Positions 44,668 through 52,910 of a DNA stretch of 64,000 bases are shown piece after piece; position 1 is the stretch's first letter; each line of letters begins with the position of its first letter. Source of the DNA: Ilumatobacter sp. GTDB taxonomy: Bacteria > Actinomycetota > Acidimicrobiia > Acidimicrobiales > Ilumatobacteraceae. The stretch lies in the NCBI GenBank assembly GCA_007693335.1, contig REDU01000114.1, forward strand, positions 1-64,000, in the 5' to 3' direction. Position numbers and translations under genes: made by a program. The notes under the pieces are model-generated. The model saw nothing but the letters and a program-made list of their open reading frames with translations, was not told where the DNA came from and ran no database searches.

Positions 44668-45950
44668 GTGCCCTGACCGTGCCCCACGTGGGCGGGCCCG
44701 TGATCGCCACGGTGCCCGTGCCCGGCTCGAAGAGCCTCAGCAACCGTGCGTTGGTGTGCGCGGCGCTCGCCGAGGGCGAGAGCCAGATCATCGACCTCGC
44801 GCCGGGCGATGACACCGTGGCGATGATCGAGTGTCTCGACCGGCTCGGTGTCGTGGTCGAGTCCGGCCCCGGTCACGCCAGTGTGTGGGGTACCGGCGGG
44901 CACCTCCGGCCGGGGCCGATCACGTTGCCGACCAAGCTGGCCGGCACCACGTCACGGTTCATCACGGCCGTGGCGACGCTCGGCCAGGGGCCGTACACGA
45001 TCGACGGTGAGCCACCGCTGCGCACCCGTCCGATGGGTCCGCTGCACGAGGCGCTCGCTGCGTTGGGTGCCGGGATCACCCCGGGCGAGCGGGCGGGGCA
45101 TCTGCCCGTGACCGTCGGCGGCCCGCCGAACGGAGGCCGGGTCGCGATACGGGGCGACGTGTCGAGCCAGTACGTCACGGCTCTCATGCTGATCGCGCCG
45201 CTGCTGGTCGATGGACTCGTGATCGACCTGATCGGACCGCTCGTGTCGCGCCCGTACGTGGAGTTGACGGCCGCGGTCATGGGTGACTTCGGCGTGCACG
45301 AGGTGCAGGTGGGGGAGCAGCGGATCACGGTCGCCCCCGGCCGCTATCGATCCACCAGGTACGCAATCGAACCCGACGCGTCGTCGGCCAGCTACCCGCT
45401 CGCGCTCGGCGCGGTGCTGGGCGGCGCCGTGACCGTCCCGGGTCTGACCCCCGCGTCGCGGCAGGGCGATGCCCGTTTCGCGGGTCTGCTGGCTGAGATG
45501 GGGTGTGATGTCATCGCGACCGAGGCCGACACCACGGTGGCGCGCGATCCGTCGAACGCACTCACGGGGATCGACGTCGACATGGCCGACATCTCCGATC
45601 TCGTCCCCACTCTGGCCGTGGTGGCCGCCCTGGCCTCGACCCCGACCCGCATCCGAGGTGTGGGCTTCATCCGGGGCAAGGAGAGCGATCGTCTCGGCGA
45701 CCTGGCGTCGGAGCTGGCGCGCGTCGGCGCGAACGTGACCGTGGCCGACGATGGTCTCGACATCGCTCCCGCAGCCGATGGGCTCCACGGCGCCCGGCTC
45801 GGCACCCACCACGATCACCGTCTCGCCATGGCGTTCGGCGTGCTCGGTGCGGCGGTGCCCGGTGTGGAGGTCGACGATCCCTCGGTGGTCTCGAAGAGCT
45901 GGCCGGGCTTCTGGGACGAGCTGGCGGCAGCCGTCGGCGGCGCGTCGTGA
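44664..45950 (+). CDS. aroA: 5-enolpyruvylshikimate-3-phosphate synthase
   Basis: A 428-residue shikimate-pathway enzyme. It has PGSKSLSNRALVCAAL, the phosphate loop LAGTTSRFITA, EPDASSASYPLALGA, RGKESDRLGDLA and THHDHRLAMAFG. The residue equal to E. coli Pro101 is Phe, as in other actinobacterial enzymes that I recall. GTG 44664 overlaps tyrA by 4 nt; the end overlaps the HAD gene by 4 nt. Confidence 0.96.
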   Translation: MSALTVPHVGGPVIATVPVPGSKSLSNRALVCAALAEGESQIIDLAPGDDTVAMIECLDRLGVVVESGPGHASVWGTGGHLRPGPITLPTKLAGTTSRFITAVATLGQGPYTIDGEPPLRTRPMGPLHEALAALGAGITPGERAGHLPVTVGGPPNGGRVAIRGDVSSQYVTALMLIAPLLVDGLVIDLIGPLVSRPYVELTAAVMGDFGVHEVQVGEQRITVAPGRYRSTRYAIEPDASSASYPLALGAVLGGAVTVPGLTPASRQGDARFAGLLAEMGCDVIATEADTTVARDPSNALTGIDVDMADISDLVPTLAVVAALASTPTRIRGVGFIRGKESDRLGDLASELARVGANVTVADDGLDIAPAADGLHGARLGTHHDHRLAMAFGVLGAAVPGVEVDDPSVVSKSWPGFWDELAAAVGGAS

Positions 45951-46609
45951 CCGTGGTGGCAGCGTTCGACGTGGATGGCACGCTGACCACCCGCGACTGC
46001 GTGGTGCCGTTCATGCGCCGCGTCCGTGGCGACGTCACCCTCGCCCGGCGCCTCGCGCGGCGCTCGCCCGCCCTCACCCTCGCGCTCGTTCGTCGTGACC
46101 GCGACGCCCTGAAGGCGATCGGCTCCGACGCGGCCTTCGGTGGTCTGGCGGTGGACGATCTCCGCCACGAGGGCGAGCGGTTCGCCGAGCTGGTGGCCGA
46201 GCGACACCTGCGCTCCGACACCGTCGATCGGCTCCGCTGGCACCGCGAGCAGGGTCATCTGACCGTGCTGGTGTCGGCCTCGTTCGAGCTCTACCTCGAC
46301 CGGCTCGCCTCGGTGCTCGGGGCCCAGGCCGCGCTCGGGACCCGGCTCGAGGTCGGAGCCGACCTCCGCTGCACCGGTGCGCTGGCCGGTCCGAACTGCC
46401 GCGGTCCGGAGAAGGTGCGGCGCCTGCACACCTGGCTCGACCGGCACCACGGCGGGCGACCGATGGTGGAGGTGTACGCGTACGGCGACTCGCCCGGCGA
46501 CCGCGAGCTCCTCGACGACGCCGATCATCCCGTGTGGGTGCACGGAGCGCTGACCCGCGCGGTGCCATCCGATGAATCCGACGGTTCGGTCCGGGGGAAC
46601 GGACGGTGA
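45947..46609 (+). CDS. HAD-IB family phosphatase, candidate decaprenyl-phosphoribose 5-phosphatase
   Basis: A 220-residue HAD-IB (SerB-like) phosphatase. Motif I is FDVDGTL with D8 and D10, motif II is VSASFELYL, the Lys is in GPEKVRRL and motif IV is YGDSPGDRELLDDAD, so it should be active. It overlaps ubiA by 4 nt (GTGA). The DPA pathway needs removal of the 5-phosphate from decaprenyl-phosphoryl-phosphoribose, a role assigned in M. tuberculosis to the PAP2 protein Rv3807c next to ubiA. HAD-UbiA fusions known in other bacteria support a link. The role is inferred; a general phosphoserine-type phosphatase is the alternative. Confidence 0.82.
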   Translation: MTVVAAFDVDGTLTTRDCVVPFMRRVRGDVTLARRLARRSPALTLALVRRDRDALKAIGSDAAFGGLAVDDLRHEGERFAELVAERHLRSDTVDRLRWHREQGHLTVLVSASFELYLDRLASVLGAQAALGTRLEVGADLRCTGALAGPNCRGPEKVRRLHTWLDRHHGGRPMVEVYAYGDSPGDRELLDDADHPVWVHGALTRAVPSDESDGSVRGNGR

Positions 46610-47526
46610 ACCAGCAGACGGCGGCACAGACCGCCGAGCGGATCGGGACGCAGTCGACCCTTCGCGGTCTCGTCCGTACCGCTCGGCCGAAGCAGTGGCT
46701 CAAGAACGTGCTCGTGTTCGCCGCCCCTGGCGCAGCCGGGTTGCTCGACTCCGGTCGGGAGTTGGGGCTCACGCTGCTCGTCTTCGTGGCGTTCTGCCTC
46801 GCCGCGAGCGGTACGTACTTCTGGAACGACGTGCTCGACATCGACGCCGACCGGGCACACCCGACCAAACGTCGTCGTCCGATTGCCGCTGGGGTGGTGT
46901 CGCCCACGATCGGCCGGGTGGCCGGGGTGGTGCTGCTCGTGGCCTCGCTGGGTGTGGCCGCACTGACCGGGCGGTGGCAGACGGTCGCCATCGTGGCCGT
47001 CTACATCGTGACCACGCTCGCGTACAGCATCTGGCTCAAGCACGTGGCGGTGGTCGACCTCATCGCGATCGCGTCGGGCTTCGTGCTGCGCGCCGCCGCC
47101 GGAGCGGTGGCGGTGGATGTGCCGATGTCGAGTTGGTTCGTGCTCTGCATCACCTTCGGCTCGCTGTTCATCGTGACGGGTAAGCGCTACGCGGAGTTGA
47201 ACGAACTCGGCGACGGCGCCCAGGTGTCGCGCGCCACCCTCGGCTCGTACAGCCTCGGATACCTGCGGATGGTGCTGGCCGTGAGCTGCGGTGCGGCCAT
47301 CTTGAGCTACTGCGTGTGGGCGTTCGAGAACAAGGATCTCAGCGGGACCGATCTCCCGTTCTACGAGCTCTCGATCGTGCCCGTGCTGACGGCGTTCCTG
47401 CGGTATGCCCTCGTGCTCGAGCAGGGCCACGGTGCCGCTCCCGAGGAAGTCTTCGCCAGCGACCGGGTGTTGCAGCTCCTGGGCCTGAGTTGGATCGTGA
47501 TCTACGGCGCCGCGGTGTACCTGTGA
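46606..47526 (+). CDS. ubiA: UbiA-type decaprenyl-phosphate phosphoribosyltransferase
   Basis: A 306-residue polytopic membrane enzyme with about nine helices. The first Asp-rich motif is NDVLDIDAD (74-82) followed by HPTKRRRPIAAG, and the second region is YSIWLKHVAVVD (140-151) with SGFVLRAAAGA. This combination is typical of the decaprenyl-phosphate phosphoribosyltransferase (Rv3806c) branch rather than quinone-type UbiA. It transfers phosphoribose from PRPP to decaprenyl phosphate, the first step to decaprenyl-phosphoryl-arabinose. Strongly supported by dprE1-dprE2 2 kb downstream. GTG 46606 overlaps the HAD gene; the stop overlaps the methyltransferase. Confidence 0.9.
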   Translation: MNQQTAAQTAERIGTQSTLRGLVRTARPKQWLKNVLVFAAPGAAGLLDSGRELGLTLLVFVAFCLAASGTYFWNDVLDIDADRAHPTKRRRPIAAGVVSPTIGRVAGVVLLVASLGVAALTGRWQTVAIVAVYIVTTLAYSIWLKHVAVVDLIAIASGFVLRAAAGAVAVDVPMSSWFVLCITFGSLFIVTGKRYAELNELGDGAQVSRATLGSYSLGYLRMVLAVSCGAAILSYCVWAFENKDLSGTDLPFYELSIVPVLTAFLRYALVLEQGHGAAPEEVFASDRVLQLLGLSWIVIYGAAVYL

Positions 47527-48248
47527 GCGGCTACGAGTCGATCGCCGACACCGTGGCCGGGATCGACGGCTGGATGTCGCCCGACCAGGGACGACGACTG
47601 TGGGACGCGGCCCGCCGGTGCCCCGTCGACGGTCGGATCGTCGAGATCGGTTCGTTCCGCGGCAAATCCACCGTGGTGCTGGCGAGCGCGGCCGCCGACG
47701 GTGTCGACGTGGTGGCGATCGATCCGCACGCCGGGAACGACCGCGGCCCGCAGGAGCTCGAGGGTTTCGATCGGGAGGCCCAGACCGACCACGAGATGTT
47801 CCTGGCGAACCTGGCAGCTGCGGGGGTGGCCGATCGGGTCCGCCACGTGCGCGAGTTCTCCGACCGAGCCCACGGCGCCGTGGCCGATCCCGTCGATCTC
47901 CTCTACATCGACGGCGCGCACCGTTTCGGCCCGGCCCGGGCCGATCTGCGCGACTGGGGTGCCAGGGTCGGCGACGGTGGCACGCTGCTGGTCCACGACG
48001 CCTTCTCGTCGGTGGGTGTCACGCTCGCGATCCTCCGGGAGATGACCGTCAGGGGTCGCTTCCGGTACACGGGGCGATCGCGTTCGCTCGCGGAGTTCCG
48101 TGCCGATCCCGGGGCCCCACGCGCGCCACACGTGGCACGCGTGCTGGCCCAGTTGCCGTGGTTCGCGAAGAATCTCCTGCTCAAGGTGGCGCTGCTGGCC
48201 GGAGTCGGTCGCCTCCTGGGCGACCGCGCCCCCGACTGGCCGTACTGA
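47523..48248 (+). CDS. class I SAM-dependent methyltransferase
   Basis: A 241-residue protein with a Rossmann-type SAM domain: VEIGSFRGKSTVVLASAA (motif I), VVAIDPHAG, DLLYIDGAHRFGPARADLRDWG and LLVHDAFSSVG, as in the Methyltransf_24 group. The C-terminal 45 residues are basic and hydrophobic (LPWFAKNLLLKVALLAGVGRLLG) and may dock to the membrane. GTG 47523 overlaps ubiA by 4 nt. It may methylate an envelope sugar, by context only. Confidence 0.82.
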   Translation: MSGYESIADTVAGIDGWMSPDQGRRLWDAARRCPVDGRIVEIGSFRGKSTVVLASAAADGVDVVAIDPHAGNDRGPQELEGFDREAQTDHEMFLANLAAAGVADRVRHVREFSDRAHGAVADPVDLLYIDGAHRFGPARADLRDWGARVGDGGTLLVHDAFSSVGVTLAILREMTVRGRFRYTGRSRSLAEFRADPGAPRAPHVARVLAQLPWFAKNLLLKVALLAGVGRLLGDRAPDWPY

Positions 48249-48279
48249 CGGTTGTTCGGGGCCCGTGGCGTCGATCCGG

Positions 48280-48285
48280 TACCGT
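48280..48285 (+). promoter_or_regulatory. possible -10 box TACCGT for the HupE-like gene
   Basis: TACCGT lies 30 nt before ATG 48316, with a Shine-Dalgarno (GAGAGGGAG) in between, so a short-leader mRNA is predicted. The rest of the 67-nt gap shows no structure I can support. Confidence 0.35.
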
Positions 48286-48315
48286 CGACCCAGTTCATCC
48301 GTCCGAGAGGGAGCC

Positions 48316-49014
48316 ATGTCGACCACGAGCACCGGAACGATCACTGGAACGATCACTGGAACGACCGACGCGTCGGTCACGGCCTCGAGCGCCCGCCCAC
48401 GCCGTGCTCGGGTCAGGCGCTCGATCGGAGCGGCCGTCGGTGCAGCGTTCGGCTCCCTCGCCGTGGCCGCCCCCGTGGCTGCACACCCCGGACACGGTGA
48501 GAGCACGTCGTGGGGAGTGCTCGATGGTCTGCTCCACCCGATCCTCGGTCTCGACCATCTCCTCACCATCGTGGCGGTGGGGGTGGTGGCGGCCCTGGCA
48601 GCGAGCATGGGGGGTCGGCGCTCGCCGTGGACGATCCCGCTCGCATTCCTCGTGGGCATGATGTCAGGAGGGATCGGCGGTCTCCTGTGGGGCGAGCGCA
48701 CCGGTGTCGAGCTCCTGATCGCTGCATCGGTGGTCGTGCTCGGCGTGCTCGTCGCGGCTGCGTCCCGCCTCCACCACCTGTGGATGCCGGCCCTCATGGT
48801 CGGAGTGGGTGCACTCCACGGTCAGGCCCACGGTGCGGAGATCCCCGTGGGTGCCGCTCGCGGGGGATACGTGGCAGGGTTCCTCGTCGCCACGGCGGGT
48901 CTGCTGGTCGTGGGCACGGCGGCGGGACTCGGACTGCGGCGTGCGCCTGTGCTCCGGATCGCTGCCGGTTCGGTGATGTCGGTGGCCGGCGCATGGATGT
49001 TGCTCGGCGCCTGA
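48316..49014 (+). CDS. HupE/UreJ family membrane protein
   Basis: A 232-residue membrane protein. A Ser/Thr/Arg-rich N-terminus leads to a signal-like helix ending APVAAHPGHGE, then HPILGLDHLLTIVAVGVVAA, the histidine-rich first helix typical of HupE/UreJ, and about five more helices with ALHGQAHGAEIP. Such proteins import nickel or cobalt. No nickel enzyme is nearby; placement between the DPA genes is unexplained. The N-terminus carries a 12-bp repeat. Confidence 0.88.
   Translation: MSTTSTGTITGTITGTTDASVTASSARPRRARVRRSIGAAVGAAFGSLAVAAPVAAHPGHGESTSWGVLDGLLHPILGLDHLLTIVAVGVVAALAASMGGRRSPWTIPLAFLVGMMSGGIGGLLWGERTGVELLIAASVVVLGVLVAAASRLHHLWMPALMVGVGALHGQAHGAEIPVGAARGGYVAGFLVATAGLLVVGTAAGLGLRRAPVLRIAAGSVMSVAGAWMLLGA
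48334..48357 (+). repeat. 12-bp tandem duplication in the HupE-like gene
   Basis: GGAACGATCACT occurs twice in tandem, followed by GGAACGACC, encoding GTITGTITGTT. Confidence 0.8.
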
Positions 49015-49025
49015 TCGGTGCACCG

Positions 49026-50432
49026 ATGTCCGACACGCTGAGGATCGTGCGCCCGAGCCTCACCACACGCTTGACCGGATGGGGTCGTACCGCACCGGTG
49101 GTGGGTGACGTGGTCGAGGTGACCGCTGCCGATGCCTCGGCGGTGGTGGTCGACGCGCCCGGACGCGGCGTGATCGCCCGTGGGCTCGGTCGCTCGTACG
49201 GCGACGCCGCCCAGAACGCCGGGGGACAGGTGCTGCGGCTCTGCGACGCCACCGGCGGGATGGTCCTCGACGCCCAGGCCGGCACCGTCACGGTGGGGGC
49301 CGGTATCGACATCGATCGACTGCTCCGGGTGATCGTGCCCGCCGGCTTCTTCGTGCCGGTCACCCCCGGTACCCGCTTCGTCACCATCGGCGGGGCCATC
49401 GCCAGCGACATCCACGGCAAGAACCACCACGTCGACGGTTCGTTCGGCCGTCACGTGCGCCGCATGTCGCTGCTGCTCGCGGACGGCAGCGTGGTCGAGA
49501 TCTCGCCCGACTCCGATGCCGAGCTGTTCTGGGCCACCGTGGGGGGGATGGGGCTCACCGGTGTGATCCTCGACGCCACGATCGCGCTGCTCCCCATCGA
49601 GACGAGTCGGCTGGCCGTCGAGACCCGGCGTGTGGCCGATCTCGACACCCTGCTCACGCTCATGAGCGAAGGCGACCACCTGTACCGCTACTCGGTGGCG
49701 TGGATCGACCTGATGGCCACCGGAGCGTCGCTCGGGCGCAGTGTGCTCACCTGGGGCGACCACGCCCGACTCGATCAGCTCGATGACCGTACTGCGGCCG
49801 ATCCGCTCGCGTTCGGTGCCCGCCAACTCGTGGCCGTGCCGCCCCTCGTGCCCACGCCCGGGGTCGTCAATCGGCTCACGGCAGGGGTGTTCAACGAGTT
49901 CTGGTACTGGTCGACCCCGCGGCACCGGGTCGACGAGATCCAGACGATCCCGGCCTACTTCCATCCGCTCGATGCCGTGGGTTCGTGGAACCGTCTCTAC
50001 GGCCGCCGCGGGTTCGTCCAGTACCAGTTCATGGTGCCGTTCGGTGCGGAGGGAACCCTCCGCACCGTGGTCGAGCGCATCGCGACCAGCGGGGCGTCCA
50101 CCTCGCTCAACGTGCTGAAGCGGTTCGGCGCGGCCAACCCCGCGCCACTCAGCTTCCCGCGGGCAGGGTGGACGCTCACGCTCGATCTCCCTGCGTCGTG
50201 GCGCCCGATGGCCGATCTCATGCACGAGCTCGACCGTCTCGTGCTCGGTGCCGGGGGTCGCCACTATCTCAGCAAGGACGCCGTGACCACGCCCGACAGC
50301 ATTCGTCGCGGGTATCCGCGGTTGCCCGAGTGGCAGGCCGTGCAGCGGCGGGTCGACCCGAACGGTCGGTGGCAGAGTGACCTCGGACGCCGGCTGGAGT
50401 TGGTGGATCCCCCACGATCGGAGCAGACCTGA
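49026..50432 (+). CDS. dprE1: decaprenylphosphoryl-beta-D-ribose 2-oxidase DprE1
   Basis: A 468-residue FAD-binding (VAO/PCMH-type) oxidoreductase that oxidises decaprenyl-phosphoryl-ribose to the 2-keto form. It has GVIARGLGRSYGDAAQNAGG, TPGTRFVTIGGAIASDIHGKNHH with H130 equal to the FAD-contact H132 of M. tuberculosis, FNEFWYWSTPR, and FGAANPAPLSFPRAGW. K417 in YLSKD equals catalytic K418. The residue equal to Cys387, the covalent target of benzothiazinones, is Thr385 (GWTLTLDLP). ATG 49026; TGATG junction with dprE2. Confidence 0.93.
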   Translation: MSDTLRIVRPSLTTRLTGWGRTAPVVGDVVEVTAADASAVVVDAPGRGVIARGLGRSYGDAAQNAGGQVLRLCDATGGMVLDAQAGTVTVGAGIDIDRLLRVIVPAGFFVPVTPGTRFVTIGGAIASDIHGKNHHVDGSFGRHVRRMSLLLADGSVVEISPDSDAELFWATVGGMGLTGVILDATIALLPIETSRLAVETRRVADLDTLLTLMSEGDHLYRYSVAWIDLMATGASLGRSVLTWGDHARLDQLDDRTAADPLAFGARQLVAVPPLVPTPGVVNRLTAGVFNEFWYWSTPRHRVDEIQTIPAYFHPLDAVGSWNRLYGRRGFVQYQFMVPFGAEGTLRTVVERIATSGASTSLNVLKRFGAANPAPLSFPRAGWTLTLDLPASWRPMADLMHELDRLVLGAGGRHYLSKDAVTTPDSIRRGYPRLPEWQAVQRRVDPNGRWQSDLGRRLELVDPPRSEQT

Positions 50433-51217
50433 TGCAGAACGCCCTCGGAGAGATCCAGACCATCGCCGTGTTCGGCGGAACGAGTGAGATCGGCCTGGCG
50501 ATCGCGCGTCGACTGATCACGCCTTCGACGCGCACCGTGGTGCTCGCGTGCCGTGACGTCGACGCGGGTGCCCGTGCCGCTGCCGACCTCGGTCGGGACG
50601 CCGGCACGGACCCGGTCATGGAGGCGGTCACGATCGAGGTCGTGGCCTTCGACGCCGCCGACACCGACAGTCACCTCCAGGTCGTGGCGGAGATCGCCGA
50701 CACCGTGGGTGATCTCGACGTGGTGGTGTTGGCGTTCGGGGTGCTGGGTGACCAGGCCGAGTTCGACGCCGACCCCGCCGCTGCCGTCGGTGCCGTGCAC
50801 GTGAACTACACCGGGGCCGTCAGCGTCGGGCTCGTCGTGGCCGACGTGCTGCGCCGGCAGGGCCACGGACGGCTCGTGGTGCTGTCGAGCGTGGCCGGCG
50901 AGCGGGTCCGCAAGGCCAACTTCGTCTACGGGTCGTCCAAGGCGGGACTCGACGGTTTCGCCCAGGGACTCGGCGACTCGTTGGAGGGCTCGGGAGCGTC
51001 GGTGCTGGTGGTGCGGCCCGGGTTCGTCCACTCGCGGATGACCGAGGGTCTGGCGGCGGCACCGTTCGCCACCGACCCCGACTCGGTGGCCGAGGTGGTC
51101 GCCAGGGGCTTGCGTCAGGGGCGCCGCACGGTGTGGGCGCCCGGGGTGCTCCGGTACGTGTTCATGGTGCTGCGCCACCTTCCGGGGGCGGTCTATCGCC
51201 GATTACCGCTGGGCTGA
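50432..51217 (+). CDS. dprE2: decaprenylphosphoryl-2-keto-D-erythropentose reductase DprE2
   Basis: A 261-residue short-chain dehydrogenase/reductase that completes epimerisation to decaprenyl-phosphoryl-arabinose. The nucleotide motif is VFGGTSEIGLAIA (TxxxGxG-like with Ser-Glu), the catalytic Ser is in VLSSVAGERVRKAN and YxxxK is YGSSK. The C-terminal APGVLRYVFMVLRHLP is typical of DprE2. ATG 50432 overlaps the dprE1 stop by one base. Its last 56 bases overlap the 3' end of the convergent gene at 51162. Confidence 0.93.
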   Translation: MQNALGEIQTIAVFGGTSEIGLAIARRLITPSTRTVVLACRDVDAGARAAADLGRDAGTDPVMEAVTIEVVAFDAADTDSHLQVVAEIADTVGDLDVVVLAFGVLGDQAEFDADPAAAVGAVHVNYTGAVSVGLVVADVLRRQGHGRLVVLSSVAGERVRKANFVYGSSKAGLDGFAQGLGDSLEGSGASVLVVRPGFVHSRMTEGLAAAPFATDPDSVAEVVARGLRQGRRTVWAPGVLRYVFMVLRHLPGAVYRRLPLG

Positions 51218-52910
51218 TGCCGTCGCCCACCGCGCATCTCCGATAGAGCAGCACGAGCGCGTCGTTGTAGTTGCCGACGAGACAGAAGTGGTCGGCGATC
51301 ACCTGGTTCGGCGCATTCGACCCGAAGTCCGATGAGGCGTTCGGTTCGAACCACCCGGTCCAGAAGTTGGTGAGGATGACCCAGTCGGCGGTGAGCAGGT
51401 CGTCGGCCAGACTCGACCCTTCGGCGTCGGCCAGACCGGGATCCATCTCGATGTAGTACGTGGCCGGCTCGAGTTCGGGGAACATCCAGTAGAACGCCAC
51501 GTCGCTGTAGATCGTGCGGCGGAGGTCGGCCGGGCCCACGACGAGGCGCTCACCCGGGTTCGACAGCCGATCGAGGTCGGCCACCATGCCCGACGCTGCA
51601 TCGGCCACGAAGAAGTCGCCGAACCAGAACCGTCGCTCGTGACGCTCGACCACGAACGGCGTGGGCAGGTTCCCGAGAGCCACCCGGGTGTGCAGCACGT
51701 AGTGGCGGTACGTGTAGAACGGGGCGATCACGAACATCGCCGTCGCCATGACGGCTCCGGCAGCCACCACCGCCACTGCACGCCTGGTCCTGGCGCGGAG
51801 TGCATCGTGCACCACCGGGACCATCAGCGGCCACGAGACGCACGCCACCCAGGCCAGATGGGTCGAGTCGGGCCGCTGCAGGGCCTGGGTGATGATGCCG
51901 AGCCCGAAGAGCCCGGCCACCATCAACACGGTGGTCTCGTCGGACACGTCGCCCCGGAGCCGTCGTACCCAGGCGACGACCGGGACGGCGACGGCGATCA
52001 CGATCACCGCGAAGAACCACACGAACAGCTGGTGCTGGGCCGCCATCGCCGGGAAGCCCCACCAGGGCGGTACCCCCTCGGCCACGGCCTGGAGGGCACC
52101 GTCGATGCGATCCCACGACGGGGGGACGGGCAGCTCGCGGCCGGGCCGCAGACGGAACACGGGATCGATCACCATGCCCTCGAAGGCCCGAACGGGTCCG
52201 GCGTTGAGCAGGTGCAACCACATCGGCGCGAGTCCGAGCGCGGCACCGGCCACGACGCGTCGCCACACACCCTGGCGCCAGACGATCCATGCCCCGGCCA
52301 CGGTCAGTGCCACCACGAGATCGGGACGGAACGACAGCGCCGCACCGGCGAGGACGCCCGCCGTGAACCACGAGGCACGCGACCGGGCGTCGAGGGTCGA
52401 GCGGCCGCGAACGGCGAAGACGATCGCCCACAGCGACAGTGCGATGGCGCCGTGCCAGGCGAGTGCCGAGAGACCGATCGGCGTGAGCACCATGAACATC
52501 GCGACCAGCGCCGAGATCAGTGCCACACCGCGACCCCAGACCCTCGTCAGGGCGTACATCGCGAGGATGATCCCCACGTGCTGCAGCAGGCCGAACACCC
52601 GCTGGCTCTCGAGGGTGTCGCCGAACACCCAGTACCAGACGGCCAACACGTCGAGTGATCCGGGACCGTAGAGATGGAGGAAGTCGACGTTGGCCACCTG
52701 CCCCTGTTGCACCAGACGGGGGAAGAGCAACATGAAGCCCTCCTCCATCGAGCTGCCCGTGGCACGCATGAGTCCACGGACGGGGAGCAGGATGGCGGCG
52801 GCCAGCACGAGCAGGGCTGCCGTGCCGCTCCTGGTCGGACGGTGCCACGGCACCCCGCCGAGCACGAACGGGAGATCGGGGTCGACGGGCGAGCGGGTCG
52901 TCTCAGCCAC
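51162..52910 (-). CDS. GT-C-like polytopic membrane glycosyltransferase
   Basis: A 582-residue minus-strand protein with about eleven helices to residue 405 and a soluble C-terminal domain of about 175 residues. The first external loop has SMEEGFMLLFPRLVQQG with adjacent Glu residues and VDFLHLYGPGSLD, the arrangement of GT-C enzymes that use polyprenyl-phosphate sugars. Its last 56 bases overlap dprE2 antisense. GTG 52910 overlaps the GMC gene's end by 8 nt. Specific donor and acceptor unknown. Confidence 0.75.
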   Translation of the reverse strand: MAETTRSPVDPDLPFVLGGVPWHRPTRSGTAALLVLAAAILLPVRGLMRATGSSMEEGFMLLFPRLVQQGQVANVDFLHLYGPGSLDVLAVWYWVFGDTLESQRVFGLLQHVGIILAMYALTRVWGRGVALISALVAMFMVLTPIGLSALAWHGAIALSLWAIVFAVRGRSTLDARSRASWFTAGVLAGAALSFRPDLVVALTVAGAWIVWRQGVWRRVVAGAALGLAPMWLHLLNAGPVRAFEGMVIDPVFRLRPGRELPVPPSWDRIDGALQAVAEGVPPWWGFPAMAAQHQLFVWFFAVIVIAVAVPVVAWVRRLRGDVSDETTVLMVAGLFGLGIITQALQRPDSTHLAWVACVSWPLMVPVVHDALRARTRRAVAVVAAGAVMATAMFVIAPFYTYRHYVLHTRVALGNLPTPFVVERHERRFWFGDFFVADAASGMVADLDRLSNPGERLVVGPADLRRTIYSDVAFYWMFPELEPATYYIEMDPGLADAEGSSLADDLLTADWVILTNFWTGWFEPNASSDFGSNAPNQVIADHFCLVGNYNDALVLLYRRCAVGDGISPAVIGDRPPPEGGAAP

